Positions 1 through 8,351 of a stretch of 64,000 bases of DNA are shown one piece after another. Within the stretch, counting starts at the first letter, position 1. Each line of letters starts with the position of its first letter. A program made the translations under genes and the position numbers. The DNA lies in assembly GCF_963675965.1 (NCBI RefSeq), contig NZ_OY780935.1, positions 2,096,501 to 2,160,500 of the forward strand. Reading direction: 5' to 3'. The notes beneath the pieces were generated by a model, which worked only from the letters and a program-made list of their open reading frames with translations, was not told where the DNA came from and did no database searches. This DNA comes from an uncultured Celeribacter sp. GTDB taxonomy: Bacteria; Pseudomonadota; Alphaproteobacteria; Rhodobacterales; Rhodobacteraceae.

Positions 1-1319
1 AACGTCTTTACGGCTACGGGTTGCCAATGGGTCGTTTGAAAACGGGGACCCCCCCGCGATTGAACGGCAAGACCATCAATTGGAATATTCTGGAGGAACA
101 GCCCGGTGACGAGAATCCCGTCACGTTTTCTTTCCTGAAAACCGCGCCTTTGGCACGGCAGGTGTCTTGCGGGATTACGCATACGAACGAAGCGACCCAT
201 GAGATCATCCGCGAAAACCTGTCGCGTTCCGCCATGTATGGTGGGCATATCGAGGGCGTCGGCCCGCGCTATTGTCCTTCGATTGAAGACAAGATTGTGC
301 GATTTGCCGATAAGAGCTCGCATCAGATCTTTCTGGAACCCGAAGGCGCCGATGACGATACGGTCTATCCCAACGGTATCTCGACCTCTCTGCCTGTCGA
401 AGTTCAGGAGGCCTATGTCAGGTCAATTTGCGGTTTGGAAGAGGTAGAAATCCTCCAGCCCGGCTACGCCATTGAATATGATTACGTGGATCCGCGCGCA
501 TTGCGTCTGACGCTGGAGGTCCGCGATGTACCTGGTCTTTTCCTCGCGGGGCAGATCAACGGGACCACCGGCTATGAAGAGGCAGCTGCGCAAGGGCTTG
601 TCGCGGGCTTCAATGCGGCGCGCAAAGCCAAAGGGCAGGAAGAGGTGAGCTTCAGCCGCTCAAACAGTTATATAGGCGTGATGATCGACGATCTTGTGAC
701 CCGCGGCGTGACGGAACCCTACCGTATGTTCACGTCCCGGGCGGAATTCCGTCTGTCCTTGCGTGCCGACAATGCCGATCAGCGCCTGACTCCCTTGGGG
801 ATTGAATTCGGTTTGGTCGGCGCCAAACGAAACGAGGCTTTCGCGAAGAAAATGAACGCGCTTTCAGCAGGGCGAAACCAACTGGAAACTGAAAGCTTTA
901 CGCCTAAGCAGCTGAGTGCTGTAGGGATTTCCGTATCGGAAGACGGCTCGCGCCGGAATGGATATCAAATTTTAGCATTTCCAGATGTCACCTTTGATCA
1001 TGTGATTGCCTTGTCGCCGGGCGCAGAGGAGATCGCGCCAGATATCCGCGACCAACTAGCGAAAGACGCGCTTTACGCCAATTATATCGAGCGTCAAAAG
1101 CGCGATGTCGAGGCGATGCAGCGCGATGAACAGCAGGTGATCCCCGATGATTTCGATTATGCAGGGCTGACCGGTCTTTCTAACGAATTGCGCATGAAGC
1201 TGGAGCGCACCCGTCCGCAAACCGTTGCCCAGGCGGCCCGGGTGGAAGGCATGACCCCGGCAGCCACGACATTGATTCTTGCGCGCCTGCGCCAAAACCA
1301 ACGCGCAAAGGCTTCCTGA
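1..1319 (+). CDS. mnmG: tRNA uridine-5-carboxymethylaminomethyl synthesis enzyme MnmG (GidA), 5' truncated by window edge
   Basis: FAD-dependent partner of MnmE in making the cmnm5 group on wobble uridine 34 of several tRNAs. The frame is open from the window edge (codons run from base 3), so the ATG at 21 is internal. About 438 residues remain of a family length near 620, and the N-terminal FAD-binding GxGxxG is outside the window. Family signatures seen include GRLKTGTPPRL at the left edge, GGHIEGVGPRYCPSIEDK with the conserved Cys, and GQINGTTGYEEAAAQG, followed by the helical C-terminal MnmE/tRNA-interaction domain. The stop overlaps the start of rsmG (TGATG), so the two genes are translationally coupled, as usual in this lineage. 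Confidence 0.97.
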   Translation, partial: RLYGYGLPMGRLKTGTPPRLNGKTINWNILEEQPGDENPVTFSFLKTAPLARQVSCGITHTNEATHEIIRENLSRSAMYGGHIEGVGPRYCPSIEDKIVRFADKSSHQIFLEPEGADDDTVYPNGISTSLPVEVQEAYVRSICGLEEVEILQPGYAIEYDYVDPRALRLTLEVRDVPGLFLAGQINGTTGYEEAAAQGLVAGFNAARKAKGQEEVSFSRSNSYIGVMIDDLVTRGVTEPYRMFTSRAEFRLSLRADNADQRLTPLGIEFGLVGAKRNEAFAKKMNALSAGRNQLETESFTPKQLSAVGISVSEDGSRRNGYQILAFPDVTFDHVIALSPGAEEIAPDIRDQLAKDALYANYIERQKRDVEAMQRDEQQVIPDDFDYAGLTGLSNELRMKLERTRPQTVAQAARVEGMTPAATTLILARLRQNQRAKAS

Positions 1320-1933
1320 TGACTTTGGAGTTTGCCGGACTGACTGTTTCACGTGAAACAATGGAACGTCTTGAGGCTTACCTGGCGCTTCTGAAAAAAT
1401 GGAATCCGGCGATCAATCTGGTTGCGAAATCCACTTTGGAAGCCGCCTGGGACCGACATTTTGTCGATTCGGCGCAGGTATATCGCTATGCGCCGGAAAA
1501 TATCTGTCACTGGGCAGATTTCGGGAGCGGAGGTGGGTTTCCGGGGCTGGTCTGTGCGGTGCTTGCTGGAGAGAAGTCTCCGGACACACGGTTCACGCTT
1601 ATCGAATCGGATCAACGGAAAGCAACGTTTCTGCGAACGGTCGTACATGAACTGGGGCTGGACGTCGCAGTTCTGTCAAAGCGCATCGAAGATATTCCGC
1701 CGCTCGGGGCAGATCTCATTTCTGCGCGGGCGCTTGCAGCGCTGCCGCAGCTTTTGACGCTGTCGGCGCCTCATCTTTCGCCTGATGGTGTCGCACTTTT
1801 TTTGAAAGGCGCGACATTTCGCGATGAGATCACCGAATCTCTTGAAAGCTGGCAGTTCAGCTACGAAGAATACGCCAGCGCCACAGATCAAGCCGCTGCC
1901 ATCCTTCGAATCGGAGATATAAAACGTGTCTGA
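1319..1933 (+). CDS. rsmG: 16S rRNA (guanine-527-N7)-methyltransferase RsmG (GidB)
   Basis: SAM-dependent methyltransferase that makes m7G527 in 16S rRNA. It is 204 aa, normal for the family. The SAM-binding glycine motif is seen in FGSGGGFPGLV (about residues 65-75), preceded by the family sequence DRHFVDSAQV. The ATG overlaps the mnmG stop, and its own stop overlaps the GTG of parA by 8 nt, so mnmG-rsmG-parA-parB is one operon. Codons for LTVSRETM near the N-terminus contain a perfect parS palindrome, listed separately. Confidence 0.96.
   Translation: MTLEFAGLTVSRETMERLEAYLALLKKWNPAINLVAKSTLEAAWDRHFVDSAQVYRYAPENICHWADFGSGGGFPGLVCAVLAGEKSPDTRFTLIESDQRKATFLRTVVHELGLDVAVLSKRIEDIPPLGADLISARALAALPQLLTLSAPHLSPDGVALFLKGATFRDEITESLESWQFSYEEYASATDQAAAILRIGDIKRV
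1345..1360. promoter_or_regulatory. parS centromere-like site inside rsmG
   Basis: TGTTTCACGTGAAACA is a perfect 16-bp palindrome identical to the parS consensus bound by chromosomal ParB. It lies inside rsmG, about 0.6 kb from parA and 1.4 kb from parB. ParB would nucleate here to load onto DNA for origin segregation. Confidence 0.93.
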
Positions 1934-2726
1934 CCCGTCTCGTCCGCCCAGCCCGAAAATCATTGCGGTTGCTAATCAGAAGGGCGGGGTTGGTAAAACG
2001 ACGACCTCGATCAACCTTGCGGCCGCCCTGGTGGAAAAGGGCTTTCGGGTCCTTGTCGTGGATCTCGATCCGCAGGGCAATGCATCGACCGGCCTGGGCA
2101 TCGATTCGGAGAATCGCGATTTTACCACCTATGATCTCATTCTTGGCGATGTGGATCTGCATGAGGTCATTCAATCGACCGATATTCAGGGATTGTGGAT
2201 TTCTCCGGCGACGGTGGATCTGAGTTCTGCCGATATCGAAATGGTCTCGAACGAGAAACGCAGTTTTCTGTTGCATGACGCTTTGCGGCAGCGCGCCATT
2301 GATGAGTATGTCTTCGATTTCATCCTGATCGACTGCCCGCCATCGCTGAGTCTTTTGACGGTGAATGCCATGGTGGCGGCGGATTCCGTGCTGGTGCCGC
2401 TGCAAAGCGAATTCTTCGCGCTCGAAGGTCTGTCCCAGCTGATGTTGACCGTTCGAGAGGTTCGGCAAACGGCCAATCCATCCCTGAGAATCGAAGGTAT
2501 TGTGTTGACCATGTATGATCAACGCAACAACTTGTCCCGCCAGGTTGAACTTGATGCGCGGGAAAATCTTGGCGATCTGGTGTTTCAGACGGTGATTCCG
2601 CGCAATGTGCGGGTTTCAGAGGCGCCATCTTTTGCTTTGCCGGTTTTGCAGTATGATCCCTCGTCAAAGGGCAGTCAGGCTTACCTCGCTTTGGCGGAGG
2701 AAGTGGCGGCGAAGAAAGGACAATAA
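1926..2726 (+). CDS. parA: Chromosome partitioning ATPase ParA (Soj)
   Basis: Deviant Walker-type ATPase (266 aa) that moves ParB-parS complexes, and so the origin, between cell poles. The deviant Walker A motif KGGVGKTTTS lies near residues 19-28. The A' motif (VVDLDPQGNASTG) and the Walker B region (LIDCPPSL) are intact. It starts with GTG at 1926, overlapping the rsmG stop by 8 nt. parB follows 2 nt downstream. Confidence 0.97.
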   Translation: MSDPSRPPSPKIIAVANQKGGVGKTTTSINLAAALVEKGFRVLVVDLDPQGNASTGLGIDSENRDFTTYDLILGDVDLHEVIQSTDIQGLWISPATVDLSSADIEMVSNEKRSFLLHDALRQRAIDEYVFDFILIDCPPSLSLLTVNAMVAADSVLVPLQSEFFALEGLSQLMLTVREVRQTANPSLRIEGIVLTMYDQRNNLSRQVELDARENLGDLVFQTVIPRNVRVSEAPSFALPVLQYDPSSKGSQAYLALAEEVAAKKGQ

Positions 2727-2728
2727 TC

Positions 2729-3640
2729 ATGGCGACACCGAGTAAACCTAAAAATCGTGGCCTTGGGCGCGGACTTTCCGCTTTGATGGCAGATGTCACT
2801 CCGGAACCCACGACGACGGCGGCAGGAGAGCCGGCGCCGCGCCGCGCGGATATGATGGTTCCGATCGAAAAGATCGTTCCCAATCCAGATCAGCCGCGCC
2901 GTGCTTTTGATCAGGCCGCGCTTGAGGAGCTCTCGGGTTCCATTCGCGAGAAGGGCGTCATTCAGCCGCTGATCGTGCGCGAAAGCCCGAAAATAGCTGG
3001 AAATTTTGAAATTGTTGCGGGGGAACGCCGTTGGCGGGCGTCGCAATTGGCACGCCTGCATGAGCTGCCGGTGATCTTGCGGGATTATACCGACACCGAA
3101 GTCCTTGAGGTCGCAATTGTCGAGAATATTCAGCGTTCGGATCTGAATGCCATTGAAGAGGCCGCAGGTTACAAGCAGCTGATGGAGCGCTTTGGTCATA
3201 CCCAGGAAAAACTTTCAGAGGCCTTGGGAAAAAGCCGTAGCCATATCGCAAACCTGATGCGCTTGCTGCAACTGCCCCCAGATGTGCAGGAGCTCGTGAT
3301 CGACGGAACCTTGTCAGCAGGTCATGCGCGGGCGCTGGTGACAGCAGAAAACCCATCAGACTTGGCGAAAGAGGTCGTGAAACGGAACCTCTCCGTGCGC
3401 GAAACCGAAAAACTGGTAAAGGCTGAAAAGGCTCCAATCCAGCCAAAAGAGACCAAAAAGCAGCGCTCTTTGGACAAAGATGCGGATACGCGCGCTTTGG
3501 AGGCTGATCTTTCTGCGGCGATTTCGATGAAAGTGGCCATCGATCACAAAGATGGGTCGGAAAAGGGTGTGCTGACCATTGCCTATGACACGCTCGACGA
3601 TTTGGACAGCCTGTGCCAAATTCTGTCAAAAGGCGTTTAA
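2729..3640 (+). CDS. parB: Chromosome partitioning protein ParB (Spo0J)
   Basis: parS-binding CTPase/DNA clamp, 303 aa. The N-terminal ParB/Sulfiredoxin domain contains VPIEKIVPNPDQPRR and the C-motif GERRWRAS. A helix-turn-helix follows (EKLSEALGKSRSHIANLMRL), then a basic linker and a C-terminal dimerisation domain. The start 2 nt after the parA stop has a good upstream GAAAGGA. The 3' end overlaps the convergent hemW by 4 nt. Two parS-like sites lie within about 1.4 kb on either side. Confidence 0.97.
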   Translation: MATPSKPKNRGLGRGLSALMADVTPEPTTTAAGEPAPRRADMMVPIEKIVPNPDQPRRAFDQAALEELSGSIREKGVIQPLIVRESPKIAGNFEIVAGERRWRASQLARLHELPVILRDYTDTEVLEVAIVENIQRSDLNAIEEAAGYKQLMERFGHTQEKLSEALGKSRSHIANLMRLLQLPPDVQELVIDGTLSAGHARALVTAENPSDLAKEVVKRNLSVRETEKLVKAEKAPIQPKETKKQRSLDKDADTRALEADLSAAISMKVAIDHKDGSEKGVLTIAYDTLDDLDSLCQILSKGV

Positions 3641-4800
3641 GCGTCCGGCAAAAGTTCGCGAATGATCGCGTTCAAAAGCGGGCGGCCTTTGTCTGTGACG
3701 GACAACCGCCCGTCTTCATGTGAAATGAAGCCTTCGCCTGCTAAATATTCGCTTTCAATCACATATTTCCGCCCGAGCAGGTTTGACACGCGGGCCACGT
3801 CGACGCCTTCCGCGATGCGCAGCCCCATCATCAGGTATTCTGCGGCCTGATCATAGCCTGACAGAACAGAGCTATTTTGATCTCCGTTGCCGGTTTTCAG
3901 GGTCTTTTCTAGCCAAAGCGCTGGGGAAAGCGCCGTATCGACCGCATATTTCGTGCCATTGAGCGTGAGGCGCCCGTGTGCACCGGGCCCAATCCCCAGA
4001 TAATCGCCATAGCGCCAATATATCAGATTGTGTCGGCTTTCAGCGCCACTTTTGGCGTGGTTCGAGACTTCATAAGCGGGCATACCCGCTACTTCGCACT
4101 CTTCCTGAGTGGCAAAATACATGTCCGCTGCACAGTCATCAGAGGGAAGATCGCGCAGCTGGCCGCGTTCATAGCGATCACCGAAGGCGGTGCCTTGTTC
4201 GATTGTCAGCTGATAAAGCGACAGATGATCGACGGCCATGGAAAGCGCTTCGCGCAATTCGCGCCGCCATTGCTGTTCCGTTTGTCCCTGACGCGCATAA
4301 ATCAGATCAAAACTGACGCGAGCGAAGGCGTCCCGCGCGATATCAAAGGCATTTCGTGCGTCTGAAACGCTGTGAAGTCGCCCAAGGCGACGCAAATCGT
4401 CGTCATTCAACGATTGGACGCCCATGGAGAGACGATTCACCCCTGCGTCACGGTATCCGCGGAACCGACCGGCTTCGACAGAGGTGGGATTGGCTTCGAG
4501 GCTCACTTCAAAGTCGTTCGCTAGAGGCCAGGATGCGCGGACCTTGGTCAGGATGGCGTCGACAAGGTCTGGATCCATCAGGGACGGTGTGCCCCCGCCG
4601 AAAAAAACCGTGTTGAGGATGCGGCCGGATGTTTCATGTGAAACACGATCGATTTCAGATAGATAGGCCTGTTTCCATTTGTTCTGGTCGATTTGCGCCG
4701 AAACGTGCGAATTGAAATCGCAGTAGGGGCATTTTGCCTGGCAAAACGGCCAATGAATGTAGAGACCGAAGCCGCCGTTTTGCCAGTCTTCCATGATCAC
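3637..4800 (-). CDS. hemW: Radical SAM heme chaperone HemW
   Basis: Radical SAM protein of the coproporphyrinogen III dehydrogenase-like family. HemW members bind and deliver heme and are often mis-annotated as HemN. It is 387 aa. The cluster motif CxxxCxxC is seen as CQAKCPYC near residues 20-27, without the extra N-terminal segment and fourth Cys of true HemN. FGGGTPSL and the C-terminal HemN_C region are present. It is the last gene of rph-rdgB-ridA-hemW, with 4-nt overlaps between the last genes. Met3 is an alternative start. Codons for VSHETS contain a parS-like palindrome. Confidence 0.93.
   Translation of the reverse strand: MIMEDWQNGGFGLYIHWPFCQAKCPYCDFNSHVSAQIDQNKWKQAYLSEIDRVSHETSGRILNTVFFGGGTPSLMDPDLVDAILTKVRASWPLANDFEVSLEANPTSVEAGRFRGYRDAGVNRLSMGVQSLNDDDLRRLGRLHSVSDARNAFDIARDAFARVSFDLIYARQGQTEQQWRRELREALSMAVDHLSLYQLTIEQGTAFGDRYERGQLRDLPSDDCAADMYFATQEECEVAGMPAYEVSNHAKSGAESRHNLIYWRYGDYLGIGPGAHGRLTLNGTKYAVDTALSPALWLEKTLKTGNGDQNSSVLSGYDQAAEYLMMGLRIAEGVDVARVSNLLGRKYVIESEYLAGEGFISHEDGRLSVTDKGRPLLNAIIRELLPDA
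4630..4645. promoter_or_regulatory. parS-like site inside hemW
   Basis: TGTTTCATGTGAAACA differs from the parS consensus at one central base. It sits about 1 kb downstream of parB and 3.3 kb from the perfect parS in rsmG. Clustered parS sites around parAB are normal in bacteria. A single mismatch at this central position may weaken binding. Confidence 0.75.
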
Positions 4801-5180
4801 CCTTTGAACGCGGTCACTTCGATTTCGATTTTCATTTCGGGTTTGATCAGGCCTGCCACGACCATTGTTGCCGCAGGGCGGATCTCGGACAGGAATTCAC
4901 CCAGCGCAGGCGCGACCTCGTCCACCAAAGCAGCATCCGTGATGGTGTATTGCACGCGGACCGCATTCCTGAGTGAAAACCCTTCACCTTCTAGGACCGT
5001 GGAAATGGTTTTGAAACAGTTTCGCGCCTGATCGGTGATGCTGTCGGGCATGGTCATCGTGGCGTAGTCATAGCCGGTGGTGCCGGACACGAAACACCAG
5101 TCGCCTTGGACGACGGCACGGGAATAGCCCATGGTCTTTTCGAAATCAGAGCCGGAGGAGACCAGTTTGCGAGTGCTCAT
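4797..5180 (-). CDS. RidA family protein (YjgF/YER057c/UK114)
   Basis: Small trimeric-fold protein of 127 aa. The RidA family includes enamine/imine deaminases that quench reactive intermediates of PLP enzymes. Seen are the N-terminal YSRAVVQGDWCFVSGTTGYD and the C-terminal VVAGLIKPEMKIEIEVTAF. The catalytic Arg of canonical RidA lies in an R-x-x-x-x-V-V-A-G-L type motif, represented here as IRPAATMVVAGL. The gene overlaps rdgB upstream and hemW downstream by 4 nt each. It could belong to a RidA subgroup without deaminase activity. Confidence 0.88.
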   Translation of the reverse strand: MSTRKLVSSGSDFEKTMGYSRAVVQGDWCFVSGTTGYDYATMTMPDSITDQARNCFKTISTVLEGEGFSLRNAVRVQYTITDAALVDEVAPALGEFLSEIRPAATMVVAGLIKPEMKIEIEVTAFKG

Positions 5181-5797
5181 TTAGCGAGATCCTTGAAAGG
5201 TCCAGAGACCAGTTGGCGGAAGGCATCTGCACGGTGACTCATGGCCCGTTTGCGCGCTGGATCCATTTCGCCAAAGGTGATGGTTTCACCAATGGGCATG
5301 AAAATAGGATCGAACCCGAACCCCTTATCGCCACGCATGGGCCAGACAAGACGACCTTCGACCTTGCCTTCGAAGATTTCGTCGTGCCCATCGGGCCAGG
5401 CCAGACAAAGCGTACAGCAAAAGCGGGCGGTCCGGGGTTCCGGTGCGTTCTTGTCTTCCAGACGATCCCAGACTTTCTTCATTGCCGTCGGAAAGTCGCG
5501 TCCCGCAGGGGTTTCCGCCCAATCGGCCGTATAAACGCCGGGCGCGCCATCCAGCGCATCCACCATGATGCCGCTGTCATCGGACAGGGCGGGCAGCCCG
5601 CTTTCCTTGGCGGCGAAATGCGCTTTGATCCGGGCATTTCCGACAAAGGTATCTTCGGTTTCTTCTGGCTCTTCAAAACCCAGATCGCCAGCGGAGATCA
5701 CTTCGATGCCGAAAGGGGCCAGAAGCTCTGAAATCTCGCGCAGCTTGCCTTTGTTGTGGGACGCAAGAACAAGCTTTTCGCCGTCGAATTTACGCAT
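5177..5797 (-). CDS. rdgB: RdgB/HAM1 non-canonical purine NTP pyrophosphatase
   Basis: Hydrolyses dITP, ITP and XTP to monophosphates and so keeps deaminated purines out of DNA and RNA. It is 206 aa, standard length. Family signatures are LVLASHNKGKLREI at the N-terminus, SDDSGIMVDALDGAPGVY (the metal/substrate loop) and FGFDPIFMP plus MSHRADAF near the C-terminus. The start overlaps the rph stop by one base (TGATG), and the end overlaps ridA. Confidence 0.96.
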   Translation of the reverse strand: MRKFDGEKLVLASHNKGKLREISELLAPFGIEVISAGDLGFEEPEETEDTFVGNARIKAHFAAKESGLPALSDDSGIMVDALDGAPGVYTADWAETPAGRDFPTAMKKVWDRLEDKNAPEPRTARFCCTLCLAWPDGHDEIFEGKVEGRLVWPMRGDKGFGFDPIFMPIGETITFGEMDPARKRAMSHRADAFRQLVSGPFKDLAK

Positions 5798-6510
5798 CAG
5801 GCCACCGCTGCATTCTGGGCGGCGACGAGTTCGGCGACACCTTTTTCGGCGAGATCAAGCAGCTCATTCATCTGTGCGCGGGAATAGGTGGCACCTTCTG
5901 CGCTCATCTGGGTTTCAATCATCTGGCCGTTGGCGAGCATGATGAAATTACCGTCGACGCCGGCTTCGGAATCTTCAGGATAGTCGAGGTCGAGTACCGG
6001 TTGCCCGGCATAGATGCCACAGGATACGGCAGCGACGTTGGAAATCAGCGGATCCGACGTGATGTCACCCGCTTTCAGCAGTTTGTTGACGGCAAGACGT
6101 AGCGCGACCCAGCCACCGGTGATCGAGGCACAGCGTGTGCCGCCATCGGCCTGAATGACATCGCAGTCGACGGTGATCTGGCGTTCGCCCAGGGCGACAC
6201 GATCCACGCCGGCACGCAGGGAGCGCCCGATCAGACGTTGGATTTCGACGGTGCGACCGCCTTGCTTGCCCGCCGTGGCTTCGCGGCGCATCCGCGAAGA
6301 CGTGGACCGTGGCAACATGCCGTATTCGGCGGTGACCCAGCCCTGACCGGAATTGCGCATGAAAGGCGGCACGCGTTCTTCCAGCGTTGCGGTACACAAA
6401 ACATGGGTGTCCCCGCACTTGATCAGGCAGGAGCCCTCGGCGTGTTTCGTGACACCGGTCTCGATTGAAATCGGGCGCATTTGATCTAAATTTCTACCTG
6501 ACGGCCGCAT
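5797..6510 (-). CDS. rph: Ribonuclease PH
   Basis: Phosphorolytic 3'-5' exoribonuclease that trims tRNA precursors, 237 aa. I use the ATG at 6510 rather than the longer frame from 6543. The family begins MRPSGR, and a strong GGAAGGAA precedes this codon by about 5 nt. Seen are GVTKHAEGSCLIKCGDTHVLC, the GWVTAEYGMLPRST segment, GRSLRAGVD and the phosphate-site region with RTVEIQRLIGRSLR. It heads the minus-strand operon rph-rdgB-ridA-hemW and diverges from hrcA. Confidence 0.96.
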   Translation of the reverse strand: MRPSGRNLDQMRPISIETGVTKHAEGSCLIKCGDTHVLCTATLEERVPPFMRNSGQGWVTAEYGMLPRSTSSRMRREATAGKQGGRTVEIQRLIGRSLRAGVDRVALGERQITVDCDVIQADGGTRCASITGGWVALRLAVNKLLKAGDITSDPLISNVAAVSCGIYAGQPVLDLDYPEDSEAGVDGNFIMLANGQMIETQMSAEGATYSRAQMNELLDLAEKGVAELVAAQNAAVA

Positions 6511-6630
6511 GACTATTCCTTCCAATTTGCTTGCTGCAGACATAACGAAGGGATGGCAAAATGCGCAAGCCTCATTGACCCTCTGCAGAGATGTCTTTTA
6601 ACTGCAAAAAGCCTTGGAAGACATGAGAAT

Positions 6631-7695
6631 ATGACAGATCGAGCCAACCTGATTGCGGAAATGAACGACCGATCCCGGGAAGTGTTCCGGCGCGTTGTCG
6701 AAGGCTATCTTGAAAGTGGCGGGCCCGTGGGATCGCGCACACTGACACGCAGCATGAGCGAAAAGGTTTCTGCCGCAACGGTGCGTAACGTTATGCAGGA
6801 TCTTGAATATATGGGTCTTCTGGACAGCCCGCATGTTTCGGCGGGGCGCATCCCGACCCAGATGGGGCTGCGCATGTTTGTTGACGGTCTGTTGGAGGTT
6901 GGCACGGTGACCGACGATGTGCGTGCCAAGATGCATGAAACCGTGCGCAACGACACCAATGACGTTGGCGGCATGCTGGACCGGGTCGGGGCAACGCTGT
7001 CGGGGCTGACCCATGGGGCCAGTCTTGTGCTGGCGCCGAAGCATGAGGCGCCGGTCAAACATGTCGAATTCGTCAATCTGGCACAGGATCGGGCGCTGGT
7101 GGTTCTGGTCTTCGCCGATGGGCATGTCGAAAACCGCATTTTCACGCCGCCGCCGGGACAGACACCATCGTCTCTGCGTGAGGCGACCAATTTTCTGAAT
7201 GCTCTCGCGGAGGGCAAAACGCTGGCGGAATTGCGCGCCACGGTTGAACGCGAAATCAAGGCGCGCCGACAGGAACTGGACAGCCTGGCCGCAGATCTGA
7301 TCGAAAACGGCAGCGCGTTCTGGGAAGGCGAGGGGTCGAATTACGAACGTCTGATCGTTCGTGGCCGCGCCAATTTGCTGGGGGAAAGCGCTGAGGTAGA
7401 GGAGCTGGACCGTATTCGCAGCCTGTTTGACGATCTGGAGAAGAAGCGCGACATTGCCGAATTTCTGGAACTGACCGAAGACGGCGAGGGCGTACGCATT
7501 TTTATTGGTTCCGAGAACAAACTTTTCTCTCTTTCGGGTTCCTCTTTGGTGGTTTCTCCATATATGAACGCTGAACGAAAAATTATCGGCGCCGTTGGCG
7601 TCATCGGGCCGACTCGTCTGAATTACGGACGAATCGTTCCGATTGTCGACTATACGGCGCAACTTGTCGGGCGGATTTTGTCCGGTAAGGCGTGA
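6631..7695 (+). CDS. hrcA: Heat-inducible transcription repressor HrcA
   Basis: Repressor of class I heat-shock genes that binds the CIRCE inverted repeat. The start at 6631 gives 354 aa beginning MTDRANLIAEMNDRSREVF, the family N-terminus with its winged helix (VRNVMQDLEYMGLLDSPHVS). A GGAAG lies about 11 nt upstream. The longer frame from 6553 adds a non-conserved 26 residues. The GAF-like middle and the C-terminal IIGAVGVIGPTRLNYGRI motif are complete. grpE follows after 11 nt, so the pair is probably co-transcribed. I see no CIRCE in its own upstream region. Confidence 0.95.
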   Translation: MTDRANLIAEMNDRSREVFRRVVEGYLESGGPVGSRTLTRSMSEKVSAATVRNVMQDLEYMGLLDSPHVSAGRIPTQMGLRMFVDGLLEVGTVTDDVRAKMHETVRNDTNDVGGMLDRVGATLSGLTHGASLVLAPKHEAPVKHVEFVNLAQDRALVVLVFADGHVENRIFTPPPGQTPSSLREATNFLNALAEGKTLAELRATVEREIKARRQELDSLAADLIENGSAFWEGEGSNYERLIVRGRANLLGESAEVEELDRIRSLFDDLEKKRDIAEFLELTEDGEGVRIFIGSENKLFSLSGSSLVVSPYMNAERKIIGAVGVIGPTRLNYGRIVPIVDYTAQLVGRILSGKA

Positions 7696-7706
7696 AAAGG
7701 TGAAAC

Positions 7707-8285
7707 ATGACGGATCCTAGGAAAGACATGTCGGAAGAGTTCGAACAAAAGATCGACGATGAGATGATCGACATCACCTCTGAGGAAGCGCTGGAAGATC
7801 CCGAAGAGGGGGATGCTAGCGCGGAACTGGAACAGCTGCGTGCCGAACGCGATGAATTCCGCGATCGTTTCATGCGGGCCGTGGCCGATGCGGAAAATGC
7901 GCGCAAGCGGGCTGATCGCGACCGTCGTGAGGCGGAAAACTACGGCGGTTCGAAACTGGCGCGCGACATGCTGCCCGTGTTCGACAATATGAAACGTGCG
8001 ATTGACGCGATTGCCGAAGATCAGCGCGAAGCGCAAGCGGCGCTGATCGAAGGGATCGAGCTGACCATGCGCGAGCTTTTGAGCGTGTTCAAAAAGCACG
8101 GCATCGAGATCATTGCACCGGAAGAGGGCGCCGCCTTCGATCCGCAGGTGCATGAAGCGATGTTCGAAGCGCCCGTGCCGAACACAAAAGCGGGTGACAT
8201 CATTCAGGTGATGAACGTCGGTTTCATGATCCATGAGCGTCTGCTGCGCCCGGCGCAGGTCGGCGTGTCTTCGACGCCAAGCTGA
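7707..8285 (+). CDS. grpE: Nucleotide exchange factor GrpE
   Basis: Co-chaperone that drives ADP release from DnaK, 192 aa. An acidic N-terminal coiled-coil region (about 1-60, with RAERDEFRDRFMRAVADAEN) is followed by the C-terminal beta domain with GVEIIAPEEGAAFDPQVHEAM-like sequence. A GGTGA lies just upstream of ATG 7707. Met8 is a possible alternative start. An intrinsic terminator follows about 40 nt after the stop. dnaK and dnaJ are not in this window. Confidence 0.96.
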   Translation: MTDPRKDMSEEFEQKIDDEMIDITSEEALEDPEEGDASAELEQLRAERDEFRDRFMRAVADAENARKRADRDRREAENYGGSKLARDMLPVFDNMKRAIDAIAEDQREAQAALIEGIELTMRELLSVFKKHGIEIIAPEEGAAFDPQVHEAMFEAPVPNTKAGDIIQVMNVGFMIHERLLRPAQVGVSSTPS

Positions 8286-8326
8286 TCTGAAAACGAAAGA
8301 CAGTTTTGGAAACAGATGCTAAAAGG

Positions 8327-8351
8327 CCCCCGCGACGAGCGGGGGTTTTTT
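8327..8351 (+). terminator. Intrinsic terminator after grpE
   Basis: Perfect 7-bp GC stem (CCCCCGC at 8327-8333, GCGGGGG at 8339-8345), 5-nt loop, then six T residues. The T-run directly abuts the ATG at 8352 of the next gene. Confidence 0.85.

Noticed and set aside
6511..6630. CIRCE operator upstream of hrcA
   Set aside because: No TTAGCACTC-N9-GAGTGCTAA-like sequence is present; HrcA targets are presumably elsewhere (for example groESL).
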